Below are positions 45,933 through 57,647 of a stretch of 64,000 nt of DNA, piece by piece. Under the pieces are notes generated by a model. That model did not search any database and was not told the DNA's origin. It saw only the letters and a program-made list of their open reading frames with translations. The DNA comes from Salibaculum griseiflavum (GTDB taxonomy: Bacteria > Pseudomonadota > Alphaproteobacteria > Rhodobacterales > Rhodobacteraceae), in assembly GCF_003129565.1 (NCBI RefSeq), contig NZ_QETF01000011.1:1-64000 (forward strand), written 5' to 3'. The position numbers and the translations under genes are program-made. Each line of letters starts with the position of its first letter. Position 1 is the first letter of the stretch.

Positions 45933-46685
45933 TCAAAAGAACACGTCCGCAGCCGCGATCCGCCGCCGACCCTTTGGCGTTGTCAGCACCAGATAGCCGT
46001 TTTCATCAACGGTTTCAAAGGTGCCGGTGATCTCTTCCTTGGCAAGCCGTGCCGTTATGACCTCACCCAGCTTGGCGGCATCCTGCAGCCATGCCTCGCG
46101 AATCGGGGCAAAGCCATAGGTGACAAAGCTGGCCTCGCGGACGGCATAGGCGGCGGCAAGCAGGTCCAGGAAGTCTTCGGGGGTCACATCAGCCCCGGCT
46201 TCGCCGGCCAGCGACACGGGGCGCAGCGCCCCTGCTTCAACCTCATGGCCGTCGGGTGCGGCGGCGAGGTTGACCCCAACGCCGATCGACAAACCGGCGA
46301 TGCGTCCTCGCTCGGCATGGCTCTCCAACAGGATCCCTGCCAGCTTGCCGCCGTTGAGCAGCACGTCGTTGGGCCATTTGAGGCTGAGCCCCGCGGGCCG
46401 TCCGGTGATGGACGCAACCGCATCAAACAGCGCCAGCGCCATCACGAAACTGCGCAACGCCGCACGCTCGGTGTCAGAGGACAGCGGCATCACGTAAGTG
46501 GCGGCGAAATTGCCCCGTGGCATTTTCCAGGCACGGCCACGCCGTCCGCGGGCCGCTGTCTGTTCGTGGGCCAAAATCCATGTGGGACCGGGCAGCGTCG
46601 GAAAAATGCGCGCGGCCTCTGACAAGGTGCTGTCTGTGCGGAGCAGAACGATCCGCCCTACCCCGACAGGCCAATCAGTTGGCAA
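45933..46685 (-). CDS. birA: Biotin--[acetyl-CoA-carboxylase] ligase
   Basis: 250-residue biotin protein ligase of the short type without the N-terminal DNA-binding domain, so it cannot be the biotin repressor. Signatures are [10 protein letters not shown] (biotinyl-AMP loop) and [22 protein letters not shown]. The start is TTG at 46685, inside the nuoN coding end (11-bp overlap); no ATG gives a full-length N-terminus. Coupled translation from nuoN is likely because no clear ribosome binding site is present. Confidence 0.92.
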   Translation of the reverse strand: MPTDWPVGVGRIVLLRTDSTLSEAARIFPTLPGPTWILAHEQTAARGRRGRAWKMPRGNFAATYVMPLSSDTERAALRSFVMALALFDAVASITGRPAGLSLKWPNDVLLNGGKLAGILLESHAERGRIAGLSIGVGVNLAAAPDGHEVEAGALRPVSLAGEAGADVTPEDFLDLLAAAYAVREASFVTYGFAPIREAWLQDAAKLGEVITARLAKEEITGTFETVDENGYLVLTTPKGRRRIAAADVFF

Positions 46686-48114
46686 GGGCCAGCGCGGCGG
46701 CTTCGGCGATGGGTTCCACGCCGAACAGGTTCACAACACCCACCAGCATGACAACGGCCGAACCCATGAGGAAGGTCCACAGCACGGGCGAGCCGTTGCG
46801 GTCCAGCGCCTCGTCCTGATCCTTGCCGAAATACATGTAGTAGACGATGCGCAGATAGTAGAAGGCCCCGATGACCGAGGCCACAACACCGGCGATGGCC
46901 AGCCAGATCAGCCCACCTTCGACCGCGGCGCGCAGCACGTAGAACTTGCCGAAGAAGCCCAGCATCGGCGGCACGCCCGCCAGGCTGAACAGCAACACCA
47001 GCATGGCCAGCGCCTTACCCGGTTCGGCCTTGGAATACATGTTGAGCGAGGCGATATCCGTCACCGGGCGGCCGTCCTTTTCCATCGAGATGATGAAAGC
47101 GAAGGTGCCCACGTTCATCGCGATATAGATCGCCATATAGATCAGCATCGCTTGCACACCGAAGGCTGTGCCGGCGGCCAGGCCCATGAGGGCAAAGCCC
47201 ATATGTGCGATCGAGGAATAAGCCATCAGGCGCTTGATGTCGGTCTGGCCGATTGCGGCGATCCCGCCGATGAACATCGACGCGACCGACAGGAAGGCAA
47301 CGATCTGTTGCCAGTCACCCACGGACCCGCCGAAGGCATCGTGCACGACGCGAGCAAAGAGGCCCATGGCGGCCATCTTGGGGGCGGTGGCGAAGAAGGC
47401 CGTGACGGGCGTCGGCGCACCTTCGTAGACATCCGGCGTCCACATGTGGAACGGCGCGGCCGAAACCTTGAAGGCGAAGCCGGCCATCAGGAACACAAGA
47501 CCGAAGAGCAAGCCCAGCGACACGCCGTCCGAGGTCGCCTCGATGATGCCCGAGAACAGGGTCGTGCCGGCATAGCCATAGGTCAGCGACGCACCGTAGA
47601 GCAGCAGGCCCGAGGACAGCGCCCCAAGGACGAAGTATTTCAGCCCTGCCTCGGTCGATTTCGCACTGTCGCGGCGCAGCGAGGCGACGACATAGAGCGC
47701 GAGCGATTGCAGCTCCAGCCCCATGTAAAGCGCCATCAGGTCACCGGCGGCCACCATGACCATCATGCCGACGACCGCGAGCGCGATCAGCAGCGGATAT
47801 TCGAAGCGCAACAGGTCGCGCCGGGCCATGTAGCTTTCGCTCATGATGAGGACGGCCGCCGCCGAGGCCAGGATCACCACCTTGGCAAAACGCGCATAGG
47901 CGTCATCCACGATCATTCCGCCGAAGGCTGTGGTCGTGCCCTGCCCGGCGAAGCCGATCCACAGCGCCAGCGCCAGGAACAGCGCCGCGGTGACCCAGGT
48001 CAGAAGACCGGCCATCTTGTCCTTGGTCGTGTAGACGGCCAGCAGCAGCGCGGCCATGGAATAGACCGCAAGGATGATTTCGGGAAGGATGGTATTAAGA
48101 TCGGCAGAGATCAT
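46675..48114 (-). CDS. nuoN: NADH-quinone oxidoreductase subunit N
   Basis: 479-residue antiporter-like proton-pumping subunit of respiratory complex I in the inner membrane, with about 14 helices. Conserved charged membrane residues are visible in helices such as [17 protein letters not shown] (key Lys) and the [13 protein letters not shown] segment. Last nuo gene of the cluster; 12 bp after nuoM and overlapping birA by 11 bp. Confidence 0.97.
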   Translation of the reverse strand: MISADLNTILPEIILAVYSMAALLLAVYTTKDKMAGLLTWVTAALFLALALWIGFAGQGTTTAFGGMIVDDAYARFAKVVILASAAAVLIMSESYMARRDLLRFEYPLLIALAVVGMMVMVAAGDLMALYMGLELQSLALYVVASLRRDSAKSTEAGLKYFVLGALSSGLLLYGASLTYGYAGTTLFSGIIEATSDGVSLGLLFGLVFLMAGFAFKVSAAPFHMWTPDVYEGAPTPVTAFFATAPKMAAMGLFARVVHDAFGGSVGDWQQIVAFLSVASMFIGGIAAIGQTDIKRLMAYSSIAHMGFALMGLAAGTAFGVQAMLIYMAIYIAMNVGTFAFIISMEKDGRPVTDIASLNMYSKAEPGKALAMLVLLFSLAGVPPMLGFFGKFYVLRAAVEGGLIWLAIAGVVASVIGAFYYLRIVYYMYFGKDQDEALDRNGSPVLWTFLMGSAVVMLVGVVNLFGVEPIAEAAALALAN

Positions 48115-48126
48115 CGCGCGAAATCC

Positions 48127-49668
48127 TTAGTGCTGGGCCATCAGGGTGGCGGGCTCGAACGCCGCTTGCGCGGTCGTGACCTGGCCCACCAGCGCCTCGA
48201 CCGAGGGGCCGATAATGTCGGTGACAAGGCTGGGATAGACACCCAGAAGAATGGTCATGACCACGAGCGGCGCAAAGATCCAGCGCTCGCGGGGGGTCAT
48301 GTCGGTGATCGATTTCAGGCTTTCCTTGATCAAGTCGCCCATGACCACGCGGCGATAGAGCCACAGCGCATAGGCCGCCGACAGGATCACGCCCGTGGTG
48401 GCCACGGCGGCAACCCAGGTATTGGCCTTGAAGACGCCCATCAGGGTCAGGAACTCGCCGATGAAACCGCTGGTTCCGGGCAAGCCCACATTGGCCATGG
48501 TGAACAGCATGAAGATCAGCGCATAAGCCGGCATCCGGTTCACCAGCCCGCCATAGGCGTCGATGTCGCGGGTGTGCATCCGGTCATAGATCACGCCGAC
48601 ACAGAGGAACAAAGCGCCCGAGATGAAGCCGTGCGACAGCATCTGGAAGATGGCGCCGTCAATGCCCTGCTGGTTCACAGCGAAGATGCCCATGGTGACA
48701 TAGCCCATATGGGCCACCGACGAATAGGCGATCAGCTTTTTCATATCCTCCTGCACCAGCGCGACAAGCGAGGTGTAGACGATGGCAATGGCCGAGAGCC
48801 ACAGCACCAGATCGCCCAGAACCTCGGTCCCGACGGGGAACATCGGTAGCGAGAAGCGCAGGAAGCCATAGCCGCCCATTTTCAGCAGGATCGCGGCCAG
48901 AACGACCGACCCCGCGGTCGGTGCCTGAACGTGGGCGTCGGGCAGCCAGGTATGGACCGGCCACATCGGCATCTTGACTGCGAAGCTTGCGAAGAAGGCC
49001 AGCCAGAGCAGCGTCTGCAAGCCGCCGATGACGTGAATGCCCATCACGGTCATCGTCTCCGAGCCGAACTGGAAAGTCAGCAGGGTTTCGATATCCGTGG
49101 TGCCCGACTGGTAGAACATGGTCACCATGGCGACCAGCATCAGGACCGAGCCGAGGAAGGTATAAAGGAAGAACTTGAAGGCCGCATAGATGCGGTCCTT
49201 GCCGCCCCAGATGCCGATGATCAGGAACATCGGGATCAGGCCGGCCTCGAAGAACAGGTAGAACAGCACGAGGTCCAGCGCCATGAAAACGCCCAGCATG
49301 AGCGTTTCCAGAAGCAGGAAGGCGATCATGTATTCCTTGACCCGGTGGGTGACGTTCCAGCAGGCCGCGATGGTGATCGGCATCAGGAAGGTCGTCAGCA
49401 TCACGAACAGCACGCTGATCCCGTCCACGCCCATCTTGTATTGCAGGCCCAACAACCAGTCGCGTTCCTCGACGAACTGGAAACCGGTATCGGCGGGGTT
49501 GAAGCCGAACAGGATGAACAGCGACACGACGAAGGTCATGATTGTCGCGGCCATGGCCACCCATTTGGCGTTGCGTTGCGCCGCCTCGTCCTCGCCCCGC
49601 AGGAAGATCGCAAGGATCAGCGCCGCGATGGTCGGGATGAAGGTGGTGATGGTTAGAAGGTTGCCCAT
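48127..49668 (-). CDS. nuoM: NADH-quinone oxidoreductase subunit M
   Basis: 513-residue antiporter-like subunit of complex I. The [20 protein letters not shown] segment and [14 protein letters not shown] are diagnostic. About 14 membrane helices, normal length. The ATG shares one base with the nuoL stop (TAATG), so translation is coupled. Confidence 0.97.
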   Translation of the reverse strand: MGNLLTITTFIPTIAALILAIFLRGEDEAAQRNAKWVAMAATIMTFVVSLFILFGFNPADTGFQFVEERDWLLGLQYKMGVDGISVLFVMLTTFLMPITIAACWNVTHRVKEYMIAFLLLETLMLGVFMALDLVLFYLFFEAGLIPMFLIIGIWGGKDRIYAAFKFFLYTFLGSVLMLVAMVTMFYQSGTTDIETLLTFQFGSETMTVMGIHVIGGLQTLLWLAFFASFAVKMPMWPVHTWLPDAHVQAPTAGSVVLAAILLKMGGYGFLRFSLPMFPVGTEVLGDLVLWLSAIAIVYTSLVALVQEDMKKLIAYSSVAHMGYVTMGIFAVNQQGIDGAIFQMLSHGFISGALFLCVGVIYDRMHTRDIDAYGGLVNRMPAYALIFMLFTMANVGLPGTSGFIGEFLTLMGVFKANTWVAAVATTGVILSAAYALWLYRRVVMGDLIKESLKSITDMTPRERWIFAPLVVMTILLGVYPSLVTDIIGPSVEALVGQVTTAQAAFEPATLMAQH

Positions 49669-51740
49669 TACTCGACCCCCCCGGTGATCGTGACATAGGT
49701 GAGGATCAGGGCGATCCCGATCACCATGGCGAATGCGTAGGTAAAGACGTAGCCCGACTGCCAGCGGCCCGCGAGCCGGGTGAAGAACGGCACGATCCCG
49801 AGCGCCAGCCCGTTGATGCCTCCGTCGATGACGTTGCCGTCACCGCGCTTCCACAGGAACCGACCGATGGATTTGGCAGGCCGCACGAAGACCAGGTCAT
49901 ACAGCTCGTCGAAATACCACTTGTTGAGCAGGAACAGGTACAGCGGGCGCTGGTTCTCGGCCAGTTTGGCCGGCAGGTCCGGACGGCGGATATACATCTG
50001 GTAGGCGGTGGCCAGCCCGATCAGCATCGCGATGAAGGGCGACAGCTTGACCCAAGTGGGGACGTAATGCGCCTCGTGCAGGACGGTGTTTTCCGGCGCG
50101 ATGTAGATGCCCGCCTCGCCCGGTGCGCTTTCCATGACGTAATGCAGTTCCGATGCCTTGGGGCTGCGCTCGGCCACGGCTTCGACCAGTTCGGCCGTCG
50201 GCTCGCCGTATTTGCCACCGAAGAACTTCACCACCTCGTTGGTCTTGCCGAAGAAGCTGGAATACCAGACCGCCCCGGCAAAGATCGCGCCGATCGCCAG
50301 AACGCCCAGCGGGATCAGCATCACATTGGGGCTTTCATGGGCGTGCTCATGCGTGTGCTTGTCGCCACGCGGCTTGCCCCAGAAGGTCATGAACATCAGG
50401 CGCCAACTGTAGAAGCTGGTGAAGAGCGCGGCGACGACAAGCAGCCAGAAGGCATAGCCGCCCGCGCTGCCGACATAAGCGCTTTCGATCACCGCATCCT
50501 TGGAGGCGAAGCCGGCAAAACCGATCCAGCCGGTCAGCGGGATTCCCACACCGGTAATGGCCAGCGTGCCGATCATCATCGCCCAGAAAGTCTTGGGCAG
50601 CTTGTGGCGCAGCCCGCCATAGTTCCGCATGTCCTGTTCATGATGCATGCCGTGGATGACCGAACCGGCCCCCAGGAACAGCATCGCCTTGAAGAACGCA
50701 TGGGTCAGCAGGTGGAACATGGCGACCGAGTAGACGCCGACGCCCGCTGCCACGAACATGTAGCCCAGCTGCGAACAGGTGGAATAGGCGATGACACGCT
50801 TGATGTCGTTCTGAACCAGCCCCACGGTGGCCGCGAAGAACGCGGTGGTGGCGCCAAGGAAAACGATGAAGCTTTGCGCATCGGGAGCGAATTCGTAGAT
50901 CGGCGACATGCGGCAGACGAGGAAGACACCGGCGGTCACCATGGTTGCGGCGTGGATCAGGGCCGACACCGGGGTCGGGCCTTCCATCGCGTCGGGCAGC
51001 CAGGTGTGCAGGATCAGCTGGGCCGATTTGCCCATGGCGCCGATAAACAGCAGGATGCCGATCAGGTTGGCCGCGTTCCATTCCGCCCAAAGGAAGGTGA
51101 TCTGGGTCTGGGCCAGCTCGGGCGCGGCGGCGAAAACATCGTCGAGCTTGATCGAGTCGACGAGGAAGAAGATCGCGAAAATGCCCAGGGCAAAGCCGAA
51201 ATCCCCGACGCGGTTGACCACGAAGGCCTTGATGGCGGCAGCATTGGCGGTGGGTTTCTTGTAGTAGAAGCCGATCAGCAGATACGACGCAACGCCCACG
51301 CCCTCCCAGCCGAAGAACATCTGGACGAGGTTGTCGGCGGTCACCAGCATCAGCATGGCGAAGGTAAAGAACGACAGGTAAGCAAAGAAGCGGGCCTTGT
51401 AATGCTCGCCTTCCTTGAAATTCTCGTCATGGGCCATGTAGCCGAAGGAATACAGGTGGACCAACGCGGACACCGTGGTGATGACGATCAGCATGATCGC
51501 CGTCAGCCGGTCCATGCGGATGCCCCAGGATGTGTCCAGCGTGCCCGACTGGATCCAGCGCAGGATCTCGACATGCTCGGTGGTGCCGTCGAAGGTCAGG
51601 AAGACGATCCAGGACAGCAAAGCCGACAGGAACAAAAGCCCGGTGGCGACCCATTGGGCGGCATGTTCGCCGATCATCTTCCAGCCGAAGCCCGCGATGA
51701 TGGCCCCGACAAGCGGCGCGAAGAGGAGGATGGTTTCCAT
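49668..51740 (-). CDS. nuoL: NADH-quinone oxidoreductase subunit L
   Basis: 690-residue distal antiporter-like subunit, including the C-terminal lateral helix that runs along the membrane arm. Markers: [42 protein letters not shown] (by pattern) and [12 protein letters not shown] histidine-rich loop ([11 protein letters not shown]) lies before the C-terminal helices. It is slightly longer than E. coli NuoL (613), with an extra polar loop around residue 500. Six bp after nuoK. Confidence 0.97.
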   Translation of the reverse strand: METILLFAPLVGAIIAGFGWKMIGEHAAQWVATGLLFLSALLSWIVFLTFDGTTEHVEILRWIQSGTLDTSWGIRMDRLTAIMLIVITTVSALVHLYSFGYMAHDENFKEGEHYKARFFAYLSFFTFAMLMLVTADNLVQMFFGWEGVGVASYLLIGFYYKKPTANAAAIKAFVVNRVGDFGFALGIFAIFFLVDSIKLDDVFAAAPELAQTQITFLWAEWNAANLIGILLFIGAMGKSAQLILHTWLPDAMEGPTPVSALIHAATMVTAGVFLVCRMSPIYEFAPDAQSFIVFLGATTAFFAATVGLVQNDIKRVIAYSTCSQLGYMFVAAGVGVYSVAMFHLLTHAFFKAMLFLGAGSVIHGMHHEQDMRNYGGLRHKLPKTFWAMMIGTLAITGVGIPLTGWIGFAGFASKDAVIESAYVGSAGGYAFWLLVVAALFTSFYSWRLMFMTFWGKPRGDKHTHEHAHESPNVMLIPLGVLAIGAIFAGAVWYSSFFGKTNEVVKFFGGKYGEPTAELVEAVAERSPKASELHYVMESAPGEAGIYIAPENTVLHEAHYVPTWVKLSPFIAMLIGLATAYQMYIRRPDLPAKLAENQRPLYLFLLNKWYFDELYDLVFVRPAKSIGRFLWKRGDGNVIDGGINGLALGIVPFFTRLAGRWQSGYVFTYAFAMVIGIALILTYVTITGGVE

Positions 51741-51746
51741 GTCGCC

Positions 51747-52052
51747 TTAGCCTTTCATCACGTTGACGTCTTCGACGTCGATGGTGCCACGGTTGCGGAA
51801 GAAGCAGACCAGGATGGCCAGCCCGATCGCGGCCTCGGCGGCGGCGACGGTCAGAACGAACAGGGTAAAGACCTGTCCCACCATGTCTTGCAGGAAGCTG
51901 GAGAAAGCCACGAAATTGATGTTCACCGCCAGCAGCATCAGCTCGATGCTCATCAGCAGGATGATGACGTTCTTGCGGTTCAGGAACAGCCCGAAAATCC
52001 CGATGACGAACAGGGCCGCGGCGACCGAAAGATAGTGTTCAAGTCCGATCAT
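51747..52052 (-). CDS. nuoK: NADH-quinone oxidoreductase subunit K
   Basis: 101-residue three-helix subunit (Mrp/MnhC-like) of the complex I membrane arm. The buried glutamate lies in [16 protein letters not shown], and a second is in the [11 protein letters not shown] helix; both belong to the central charged axis of proton transfer. Two bp after nuoJ. Confidence 0.97.
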   Translation of the reverse strand: MIGLEHYLSVAAALFVIGIFGLFLNRKNVIILLMSIELMLLAVNINFVAFSSFLQDMVGQVFTLFVLTVAAAEAAIGLAILVCFFRNRGTIDVEDVNVMKG

Positions 52053-52054
52053 GA

Positions 52055-52663
52055 TTACAGCCCCTGCCCCGGTTTCACGTCTTTCAGTTCCATCGCCTTG
52101 GCCGGATCGCGATACATCTGGGCCAGGATATCCTGGCGTTTGATGTGGGTGCGGTGGCGCAGGGTCAGGACGATGGCCCCGATCATGGCGACCAGCAGGA
52201 TCAGCCCGGCCAGCTGGAACAGGATGAAATACTTGTCGTAGATCAGCAGGCCCAGCCCGGCGGTGTTCTGGATGCCGCCCTCGACCGGCGCGGCCAGGCG
52301 GCCCTGCGCGCCCTCGTCAAAGCCCCATGCGCCGAATGCGATGGCCAGCTGCATCAAGAGGATCACCCCGATCACCAGCGCCAGTGGCATGTATTTTGCC
52401 ATTTCGGCCTTGAGCTCGGAAAAGTCGATATCCAGCATCATCACGACGAACAAGAACAGCACGGCCACCGCGCCGACATAGACGATCATCAGCAGCATCG
52501 CGATGAATTCCGCCCCCAGCAGCACGAACAGGCCCGCCGAAGACAGGAAGGCCAGGATCAGCCAGAGGACCGAATGCACGGGGTTGCGGCTGATGACGGT
52601 CATCAGCCCGCCCACGAGCGTCGTGGTCGCGAAGGCATAGAATGCCAGAACCATGGGTGTCAT
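52055..52663 (-). CDS. nuoJ: NADH-quinone oxidoreductase subunit J
   Basis: 202-residue five-helix subunit of complex I. The pi-bulge helix segment [21 protein letters not shown], which changes conformation in the active/deactive transition, is recognisable. The start overlaps the end of the CMD-fold gene by 4 bp, so nuoJ translation is probably coupled to it. Confidence 0.96.
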   Translation of the reverse strand: MTPMVLAFYAFATTTLVGGLMTVISRNPVHSVLWLILAFLSSAGLFVLLGAEFIAMLLMIVYVGAVAVLFLFVVMMLDIDFSELKAEMAKYMPLALVIGVILLMQLAIAFGAWGFDEGAQGRLAAPVEGGIQNTAGLGLLIYDKYFILFQLAGLILLVAMIGAIVLTLRHRTHIKRQDILAQMYRDPAKAMELKDVKPGQGL

Positions 52664-53058
52664 GTGTCACCGTCCTTTTCCATGACGTCACTGGCGATCT
52701 CCATCGCCTTGGTCATTGCCGGAACGCCGCCGAACATGCCCGCAAGGGCGATAGTCTCGGCGACTTCCTGTTGCGTGGCCCCGGCTTCAAGCGCGTGGCG
52801 CACGGTCAGTCTGATCTGTGCCTCGGCCTGGGCGCCCATGATGGTCAGACCCTGAAGCGTCAGCAAAAGCCGCGTTTTGGAATCCAGCCCATCGGGATTG
52901 AACCCCTTGCCCATGGTCGCTTCCATCAGGTCGCGCGGCATTGTGGGAAACAGGGCCTCGAACCCTTTGGGCGTGAACGACTCGAGAGCGGGATTGAGCG
53001 CCTTCGCCCAATCCTGCCCGGCCTTCATCATGGCCTCGAAAGGGTTATCGCTGCTCAT
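52660..53058 (-). CDS. Carboxymuconolactone-decarboxylase-fold protein inside nuo
   Basis: 132-residue all-helical protein. Residues about 50-125 match the CMD/AhpD fold ([43 protein letters not shown]). It contains no cysteine at all, so the C-x-x-C redox centre of AhpD is absent; it may be a decarboxylase-like or a structural protein. It overlaps nuoI and nuoJ by 4 bp on each side, which implies expression in proportion to complex I. Direct link to the complex is inference. Confidence 0.85.
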   Translation of the reverse strand: MSSDNPFEAMMKAGQDWAKALNPALESFTPKGFEALFPTMPRDLMEATMGKGFNPDGLDSKTRLLLTLQGLTIMGAQAEAQIRLTVRHALEAGATQQEVAETIALAGMFGGVPAMTKAMEIASDVMEKDGDT

Positions 53059-53549
53059 CGGTAGGGCGCATCCAGTTCAAGGTTGCGGGCGATCTCGGCT
53101 TCCCAGCGCTCGCCGTTCGCCAGCAGCTTTTCCTTGTCGTAGTAAAGCTCTTCGCGGGTCTCGGTCGAGAACTCGAAATTCGGCCCCTCGACGATGGCAT
53201 CCACCGGGCAGGCCTCTTCGCAGAAACCGCAATAGATGCATTTCGTCATGTCGATGTCGTAGCGGGTGGTCCGGCGGCTGCCATCCTCGCGCGGCTCGGC
53301 GTCGATGGTGATGGCCTGGGCCGGGCAGATCGCCTCGCACAGCTTGCAGGCGATGCAGCGCTCCTCGCCGTTGGGATAGCGGCGCAGGGCATGTTCCCCC
53401 CGGAAACGGGGGCTCAGCGGCCCCTTTTCATGGGGATAGTTGATCGTCTTCTTGGGCGAGAAGAAATAGCGCAGACCCAGCTTGAACCCCTTGAGGAAGT
53501 CCACCAGCAGGAAGTATTTCGCCGCACGGGTATAGTCGATCTGGGTCAT
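53055..53549 (-). CDS. nuoI: NADH-quinone oxidoreductase subunit I
   Basis: 164-residue peripheral-arm subunit with two ferredoxin-type 4Fe-4S motifs, [12 protein letters not shown] and [12 protein letters not shown] (clusters N6a and N6b), passing electrons to NuoB. The ATG at 53549 is 1 bp after the nuoH stop; an upstream frame opening adds 12 unrelated residues. Confidence 0.97.
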   Translation of the reverse strand: MTQIDYTRAAKYFLLVDFLKGFKLGLRYFFSPKKTINYPHEKGPLSPRFRGEHALRRYPNGEERCIACKLCEAICPAQAITIDAEPREDGSRRTTRYDIDMTKCIYCGFCEEACPVDAIVEGPNFEFSTETREELYYDKEKLLANGERWEAEIARNLELDAPYR

Positions 53550-53550
53550 G

Positions 53551-54591
53551 TCAGCCCCCCATCGCGTAACGGGCCCAGAAGGCACCGAGAATTTCGAACT
53601 TGGCCAGGAACGCCACCAGCACGACCCAGGCCAGGCTGAACGGCAGGAACACCTTCCAGCCCAGACGCATCAGCTGGTCGTAGCGGTAGCGCGGGGTGAT
53701 CGCCTTCACCATCGCGAAGATGAAGAAGAAGAACACCATTTTCAGCACGAGCCACATGATCCCGTCGGGCAGGCCCGGAATGGGCGACAGCCAGCCGCCG
53801 AAGAACAGCAGCGACACCAGCGCACACATCAGGACCACCGACAGCAATTCACCGATCATGAACAGCAGGAACGGGGTCGAGGAATACTCGACCTGGTAGC
53901 CCGCCACCAGTTCCGATTCTGCCTCTGGCAGGTCGAAGGGCGGGCGGTTGGTTTCGGCCAGGGCCGAGATGAAGAACAGGAAGACCATCGGGAAATGTGG
54001 CAGCCAGTACCAGTTGAAGATCCCGTAATCGCCATCCTGCGCCGCGACGATCTCGCCGAAGTTCAGCGACCCCGTCGAGATGATGACACCGACGATGATC
54101 AGGCCGATCGAGACCTCGTAGGAAATCATCTGCGCAGCGGACCGCAGCGACCCGAGGAACGGATATTTCGAGTTCGACGCCCAGCCGCCCATGATGACGC
54201 CGTAGACCTCGAGCGAGGACACGGCGAACACATAGAGGATCGCGACGTTGATGTCGGCCAGCACCCAGCCCTCGTTGAACGGGATCACCGCCCAGGCGAT
54301 CACCGCCAGAACGAAGGTGATCATCGGCGCCATGAGGAAAACGAACTTGTCGGCCCCCGCGGGCACCACCACTTCCTTCAGGATATACTTGATGAAGTCG
54401 GCAAAGCTTTGCAGCAGACCGAAGGCACCGACCACGTTGGGGCCTTTGCGCATCATCACCGCGGCCCAGATCTTGCGGTCGGCATACATCAGGAAAGCCA
54501 GCGCAACCAGCAGCGGCACCAGCACCAGAAGGCACTGGCCGATCACCAGAAGCACGATCCCGAGATTTGTGGTTGTGAAGAACTCGACCAT
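53551..54591 (-). CDS. nuoH: NADH-quinone oxidoreductase subunit H
   Basis: 346-residue eight-helix membrane subunit that forms the quinone entry site with NuoB/D. The loop [21 protein letters not shown] is the family hallmark; acidic and arginine residues there line the E-channel. The start is the ATG at 54591 ([10 protein letters not shown]); upstream in-frame sequence belongs to the lipoprotein gene. Confidence 0.97.
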   Translation of the reverse strand: MVEFFTTTNLGIVLLVIGQCLLVLVPLLVALAFLMYADRKIWAAVMMRKGPNVVGAFGLLQSFADFIKYILKEVVVPAGADKFVFLMAPMITFVLAVIAWAVIPFNEGWVLADINVAILYVFAVSSLEVYGVIMGGWASNSKYPFLGSLRSAAQMISYEVSIGLIIVGVIISTGSLNFGEIVAAQDGDYGIFNWYWLPHFPMVFLFFISALAETNRPPFDLPEAESELVAGYQVEYSSTPFLLFMIGELLSVVLMCALVSLLFFGGWLSPIPGLPDGIMWLVLKMVFFFFIFAMVKAITPRYRYDQLMRLGWKVFLPFSLAWVVLVAFLAKFEILGAFWARYAMGG

Positions 54592-54601
54592 TGATGTCCC
54601 C

Positions 54602-54976
54602 TCAGACCGTTGGGATGCCGTTTCGCGCGCATTCGGCGACGACAACCTCGGCGTCAATCGTTCTTAGCCCATCCGGCAAGGCCGGGGAAATCGTGTAGAC
54701 CGCGTCCCCCGTCCAGAGCCTGCCGTCCTGTTCGATCTGCGTGCGGACATGGCGGGCAAAGCCGTATCCGCGGATCAAAGCGTATTGTGCAGCGGCGCAT
54801 TCCGCATAGCGCGCGACCTGCTCGCGGCTTTCCGGATTTTCCACGCGGACGTCGAAATTCACCAGGTCACCGTCCAGCAAGCGGGTGTCGACCCCCGCGT
54901 AGCGCATGGCGCCCGGCTGGGCCGTGCTTTCGCACCCCGCCAGCGCCATCGCTGCTATGAGCCCCGCCCGCTTCAT
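54602..54976 (-). CDS. Small lipoprotein between nuoG and nuoH
   Basis: 124-residue protein with signal peptide and lipobox (AAMALAGC, Cys near residue 14), mature part soluble with four cysteines in total after the lipid anchor region. It starts 4 bp after nuoG and ends 10 bp before nuoH, clearly within the operon. I do not recognise a family. A periplasmic or outer-membrane lipoprotein expressed with complex I is unusual; an assembly or unrelated envelope role is equally possible. Confidence 0.72.
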   Translation of the reverse strand: MKRAGLIAAMALAGCESTAQPGAMRYAGVDTRLLDGDLVNFDVRVENPESREQVARYAECAAAQYALIRGYGFARHVRTQIEQDGRLWTGDAVYTISPALPDGLRTIDAEVVVAECARNGIPTV

Positions 54977-54980
54977 GACC

Positions 54981-56966
54981 TTATTCCGCCGCCATCCGCG
55001 CAGTGGCCCGCGCCTTGGCATCCGCCGAAAGCTGGGCCATCAATTCGCTGGCCCGCGCGATCGGGTTGGTCAGGTAGAAGTCCTTGATCACGTTGCGGAA
55101 ATCGGCCTTGCCCAGCGTGCCACGCTTGAGGGGCTTCCAATCGTTTTCCGGCACTTCGTCGATCGCTTCCAGATGCGGCACCTCGGCGACCAGCGCCTGC
55201 CGCAGCTGGGCCAGGGTGTCCCAGGGCTGGGTCGCGTCCAGTTCCGCGGACAGCGCCCGCAGGATCGCCCAGTTTTCCTTGGCCTCGCCCGGCGCGAACC
55301 CGGCGCGCAGCGCCAGTTGCGGGCGCCCTTCCGTGTTCACGAACAGGCCTTGTTCCTCGGTATAGGCGGCGCCGGGCAGGATCACGTCGGCGCGGTGCGC
55401 GCCACGGTCGCCATGGCTGCCCTGGTAAATCACGAAAGCGCCATCGGCGATCTCGATCTCATCCGCACCAAGGTTATAGACCACGTCGGCACCGTCGATA
55501 TCGGCCATGCCGTTCGGGGCCACGGCGCCAACGTCCATCGCGCCCACGCGGCCGGCAGCGGTGTGGAGCACCAGCATCCGGCCCGATAGGCCCATCGCGG
55601 CGGCCAGCACGGCCTCGCCATCGGCTTCGTTCAGGGCGCCCTGACCGACGATGACAATCGTATCGTCGTCGACCCTGGCCGCATCCAGCGCCGCCCGATC
55701 CGTGCCAAGATGGTCATACTCATATGTCAGATCGACGCCGGCGCCGATCAGCGAGACCTGCGCCCCCGACAGCCACGCCTTGCGGATGCGGGCATTGAGA
55801 ACCGGTGCTTCCTCGCGCGGGTTGGTGCCGACCAGCAGGATCGATTTCGCGGTGTCGATCTCCTCGATGGCGACATTGCCGACATAGGCAGACCGGTTCC
55901 CGGCGGGCAGTTTCGCCCCATCGGTACGGGATTCCACGACACCGCCCTGCCCTTCGATCAGTTGCTTGAGGCCGTAGGCGGCCTCGACCGGGGTCAGATC
56001 ACCGACCAGACCGGCCAGTTTCGATGCGCCCTTGATCTTGTCGGCGGCCACAGCCAAGGCCTCGGGCCAGGTCGCGGCGCGCAGCTTGCCGTTTTCACGC
56101 ACGTAAGGACGGTCCAGCCGTTGGCGGCGCAGGCCATCCCAGACGAAACGCGTCTTGTCGGAAATCCATTCCTCGTTCACGCCATCATGGTTGCGCGGCA
56201 GGAAGCGCATCACTTCGCGCCCCTTGGTGTCGACGCGGATATTGCTGCCCAGCGCATCCATCACGTCGATGGATTCGGTCTTGGTCAGCTCCCACGGACG
56301 GGCGGTGAAGGCGTAAGGCTTCGACACCAATGCGCCCACCGGGCACAGGTCGATGATGTTGCCCTGCAGGTTCGAATCCAGTGTCTCGCCCAGATAGGCG
56401 GTGATCTCGGCATCTTCGCCACGGCCGGTCTGGCCCATCTGGTGAATGCCGGCGACCTCGGTTGTGAAGCGCACGCAGCGGGTGCAGGAAATGCAGCGCG
56501 TCATGTGGGTTTCGACCAGCGGGCCGAGATCCAGATCGTCCACCGCGCGCTTGGGTTCGCGGAAGCGGCTGAAATCCACACCATAGGCCATGGCCTGGTC
56601 CTGCAGGTCGCATTCGCCGCCCTGGTCACAGATCGGGCAATCCAGCGGATGGTTGATCAGCAGGAATTCCATCACCCCCTCGCGGGCCTTCTTGACCATG
56701 GGCGAATTGGTTTTCACGACCGGCGGCTGACCTTCCGGCCCCGGGCGCAGATCCTTTACCTGCATCGCACAGGACGCGGCCGGTTTGGGCGGGCCACCGA
56801 CAACCTCGACCAGGCACATGCGGCAATTGCCGGCAATGGACAGGCGTTCGTGGTAGCAGAAGCGCGGGATTTCGATGCCGGCCTCTTCGCAGGCCTGGAT
56901 GAGCGTCATCGCTCCGGGCACCTCGATTTCCTGACCGTCGATAATGACCTTGCGCAGATCGGACAT
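54981..56966 (-). CDS. nuoG: NADH-quinone oxidoreductase subunit G
   Basis: 661-residue peripheral-arm subunit with several Fe-S clusters. Visible: a 2Fe-2S site with cysteines in [16 protein letters not shown] and a later Cys, the His-liganded 4Fe-4S motif [17 protein letters not shown], and [10 protein letters not shown] with a downstream Cys. A molybdopterin-enzyme-like domain follows. The ATG at 56966 has AGGGA 7 bp upstream; a second ATG six bp earlier is too close to it. At about 660 residues it is the short mitochondrial-like form. Confidence 0.96.
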   Translation of the reverse strand: MSDLRKVIIDGQEIEVPGAMTLIQACEEAGIEIPRFCYHERLSIAGNCRMCLVEVVGGPPKPAASCAMQVKDLRPGPEGQPPVVKTNSPMVKKAREGVMEFLLINHPLDCPICDQGGECDLQDQAMAYGVDFSRFREPKRAVDDLDLGPLVETHMTRCISCTRCVRFTTEVAGIHQMGQTGRGEDAEITAYLGETLDSNLQGNIIDLCPVGALVSKPYAFTARPWELTKTESIDVMDALGSNIRVDTKGREVMRFLPRNHDGVNEEWISDKTRFVWDGLRRQRLDRPYVRENGKLRAATWPEALAVAADKIKGASKLAGLVGDLTPVEAAYGLKQLIEGQGGVVESRTDGAKLPAGNRSAYVGNVAIEEIDTAKSILLVGTNPREEAPVLNARIRKAWLSGAQVSLIGAGVDLTYEYDHLGTDRAALDAARVDDDTIVIVGQGALNEADGEAVLAAAMGLSGRMLVLHTAAGRVGAMDVGAVAPNGMADIDGADVVYNLGADEIEIADGAFVIYQGSHGDRGAHRADVILPGAAYTEEQGLFVNTEGRPQLALRAGFAPGEAKENWAILRALSAELDATQPWDTLAQLRQALVAEVPHLEAIDEVPENDWKPLKRGTLGKADFRNVIKDFYLTNPIARASELMAQLSADAKARATARMAAE

Positions 56967-57137
56967 GGGCATTTCCCTGTAGCCGTTTGCGTCCCGGACA
57001 GCCGAAAGCCGACCCGGGGCGGTTGCAGGGCGTTCTAACGCGGGATGCCTTGGTATGCCAGCGCGAACCGGCCAAAAATCCGGGAAAATTCCGCGTGGAT
57101 CGGGGGTATTACGTGAGTGATTTTGTCGGAAACCGCC

Positions 57138-57533
57138 CTAGCGCAGCAAACGTCCAATCTGGGAACCCGCCGCGATCTCGCGACGACCCACGTCGCAATA
57201 AGTTTCGGGCTGGCCTACAACGGCGCCCATATCCGCCAGTCGCGCCCGGGCGATGGCCTCCAGGCGCTCGGCCTCCTGCTTGTTGTCGATATAGGCATCG
57301 ACCTCGTCCCGGCTGTAGCCGATGTCGAGCGCATGGCGTTCAAGAGACAAGAGGAATCCCAGGCCGCGCAGCATGCGTGCATGGATATCATCGCATACCT
57401 CGCTGATCTCGTAGGCGATCCCGGTGTCGATCAGACCCTCGGTAATGAACGGCACCTCGCTCAGCGGCGGTTTCGCGGCCAAAGGGGTCGCGGAGAGGGT
57501 CAGGCCAAGAGCCAGGGCGGGAATCGGGTTCAT
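57138..57533 (-). CDS. Exported DUF5333-like protein
   Basis: 131-residue protein with a signal peptide (about 20 residues, ends TPLAAKP) and a helical mature domain (ITEGLIDTGIAYEISEVCDDI...CDVGRREI) with two Cys that could form a disulfide. From memory it matches DUF5333, which is confined to Rhodobacterales and found beside nuoG. AGAGG precedes the ATG at 57533. It lies 171 bp upstream of nuoG on the same strand. Confidence 0.75.
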   Translation of the reverse strand: MNPIPALALGLTLSATPLAAKPPLSEVPFITEGLIDTGIAYEISEVCDDIHARMLRGLGFLLSLERHALDIGYSRDEVDAYIDNKQEAERLEAIARARLADMGAVVGQPETYCDVGRREIAAGSQIGRLLR

Positions 57534-57647
57534 GTCGATTAGCCTCTTTCCAATCAGGACAGCTTCGGCCCGTCCGTTGCCCAAGAGGTCGCCCTTGCGC
57601 GACTGATATTCAATAGCGAGACAAGGATCCGGCCCGAAACGGCGGAT

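Noticed and set aside
46498-48849. A 783-codon plus-strand frame opposite nuoN and nuoM
   Set aside because: It is rich in His, Gln, Gly and Arg, typical of translated antisense of membrane protein genes, with no recognisable domain.
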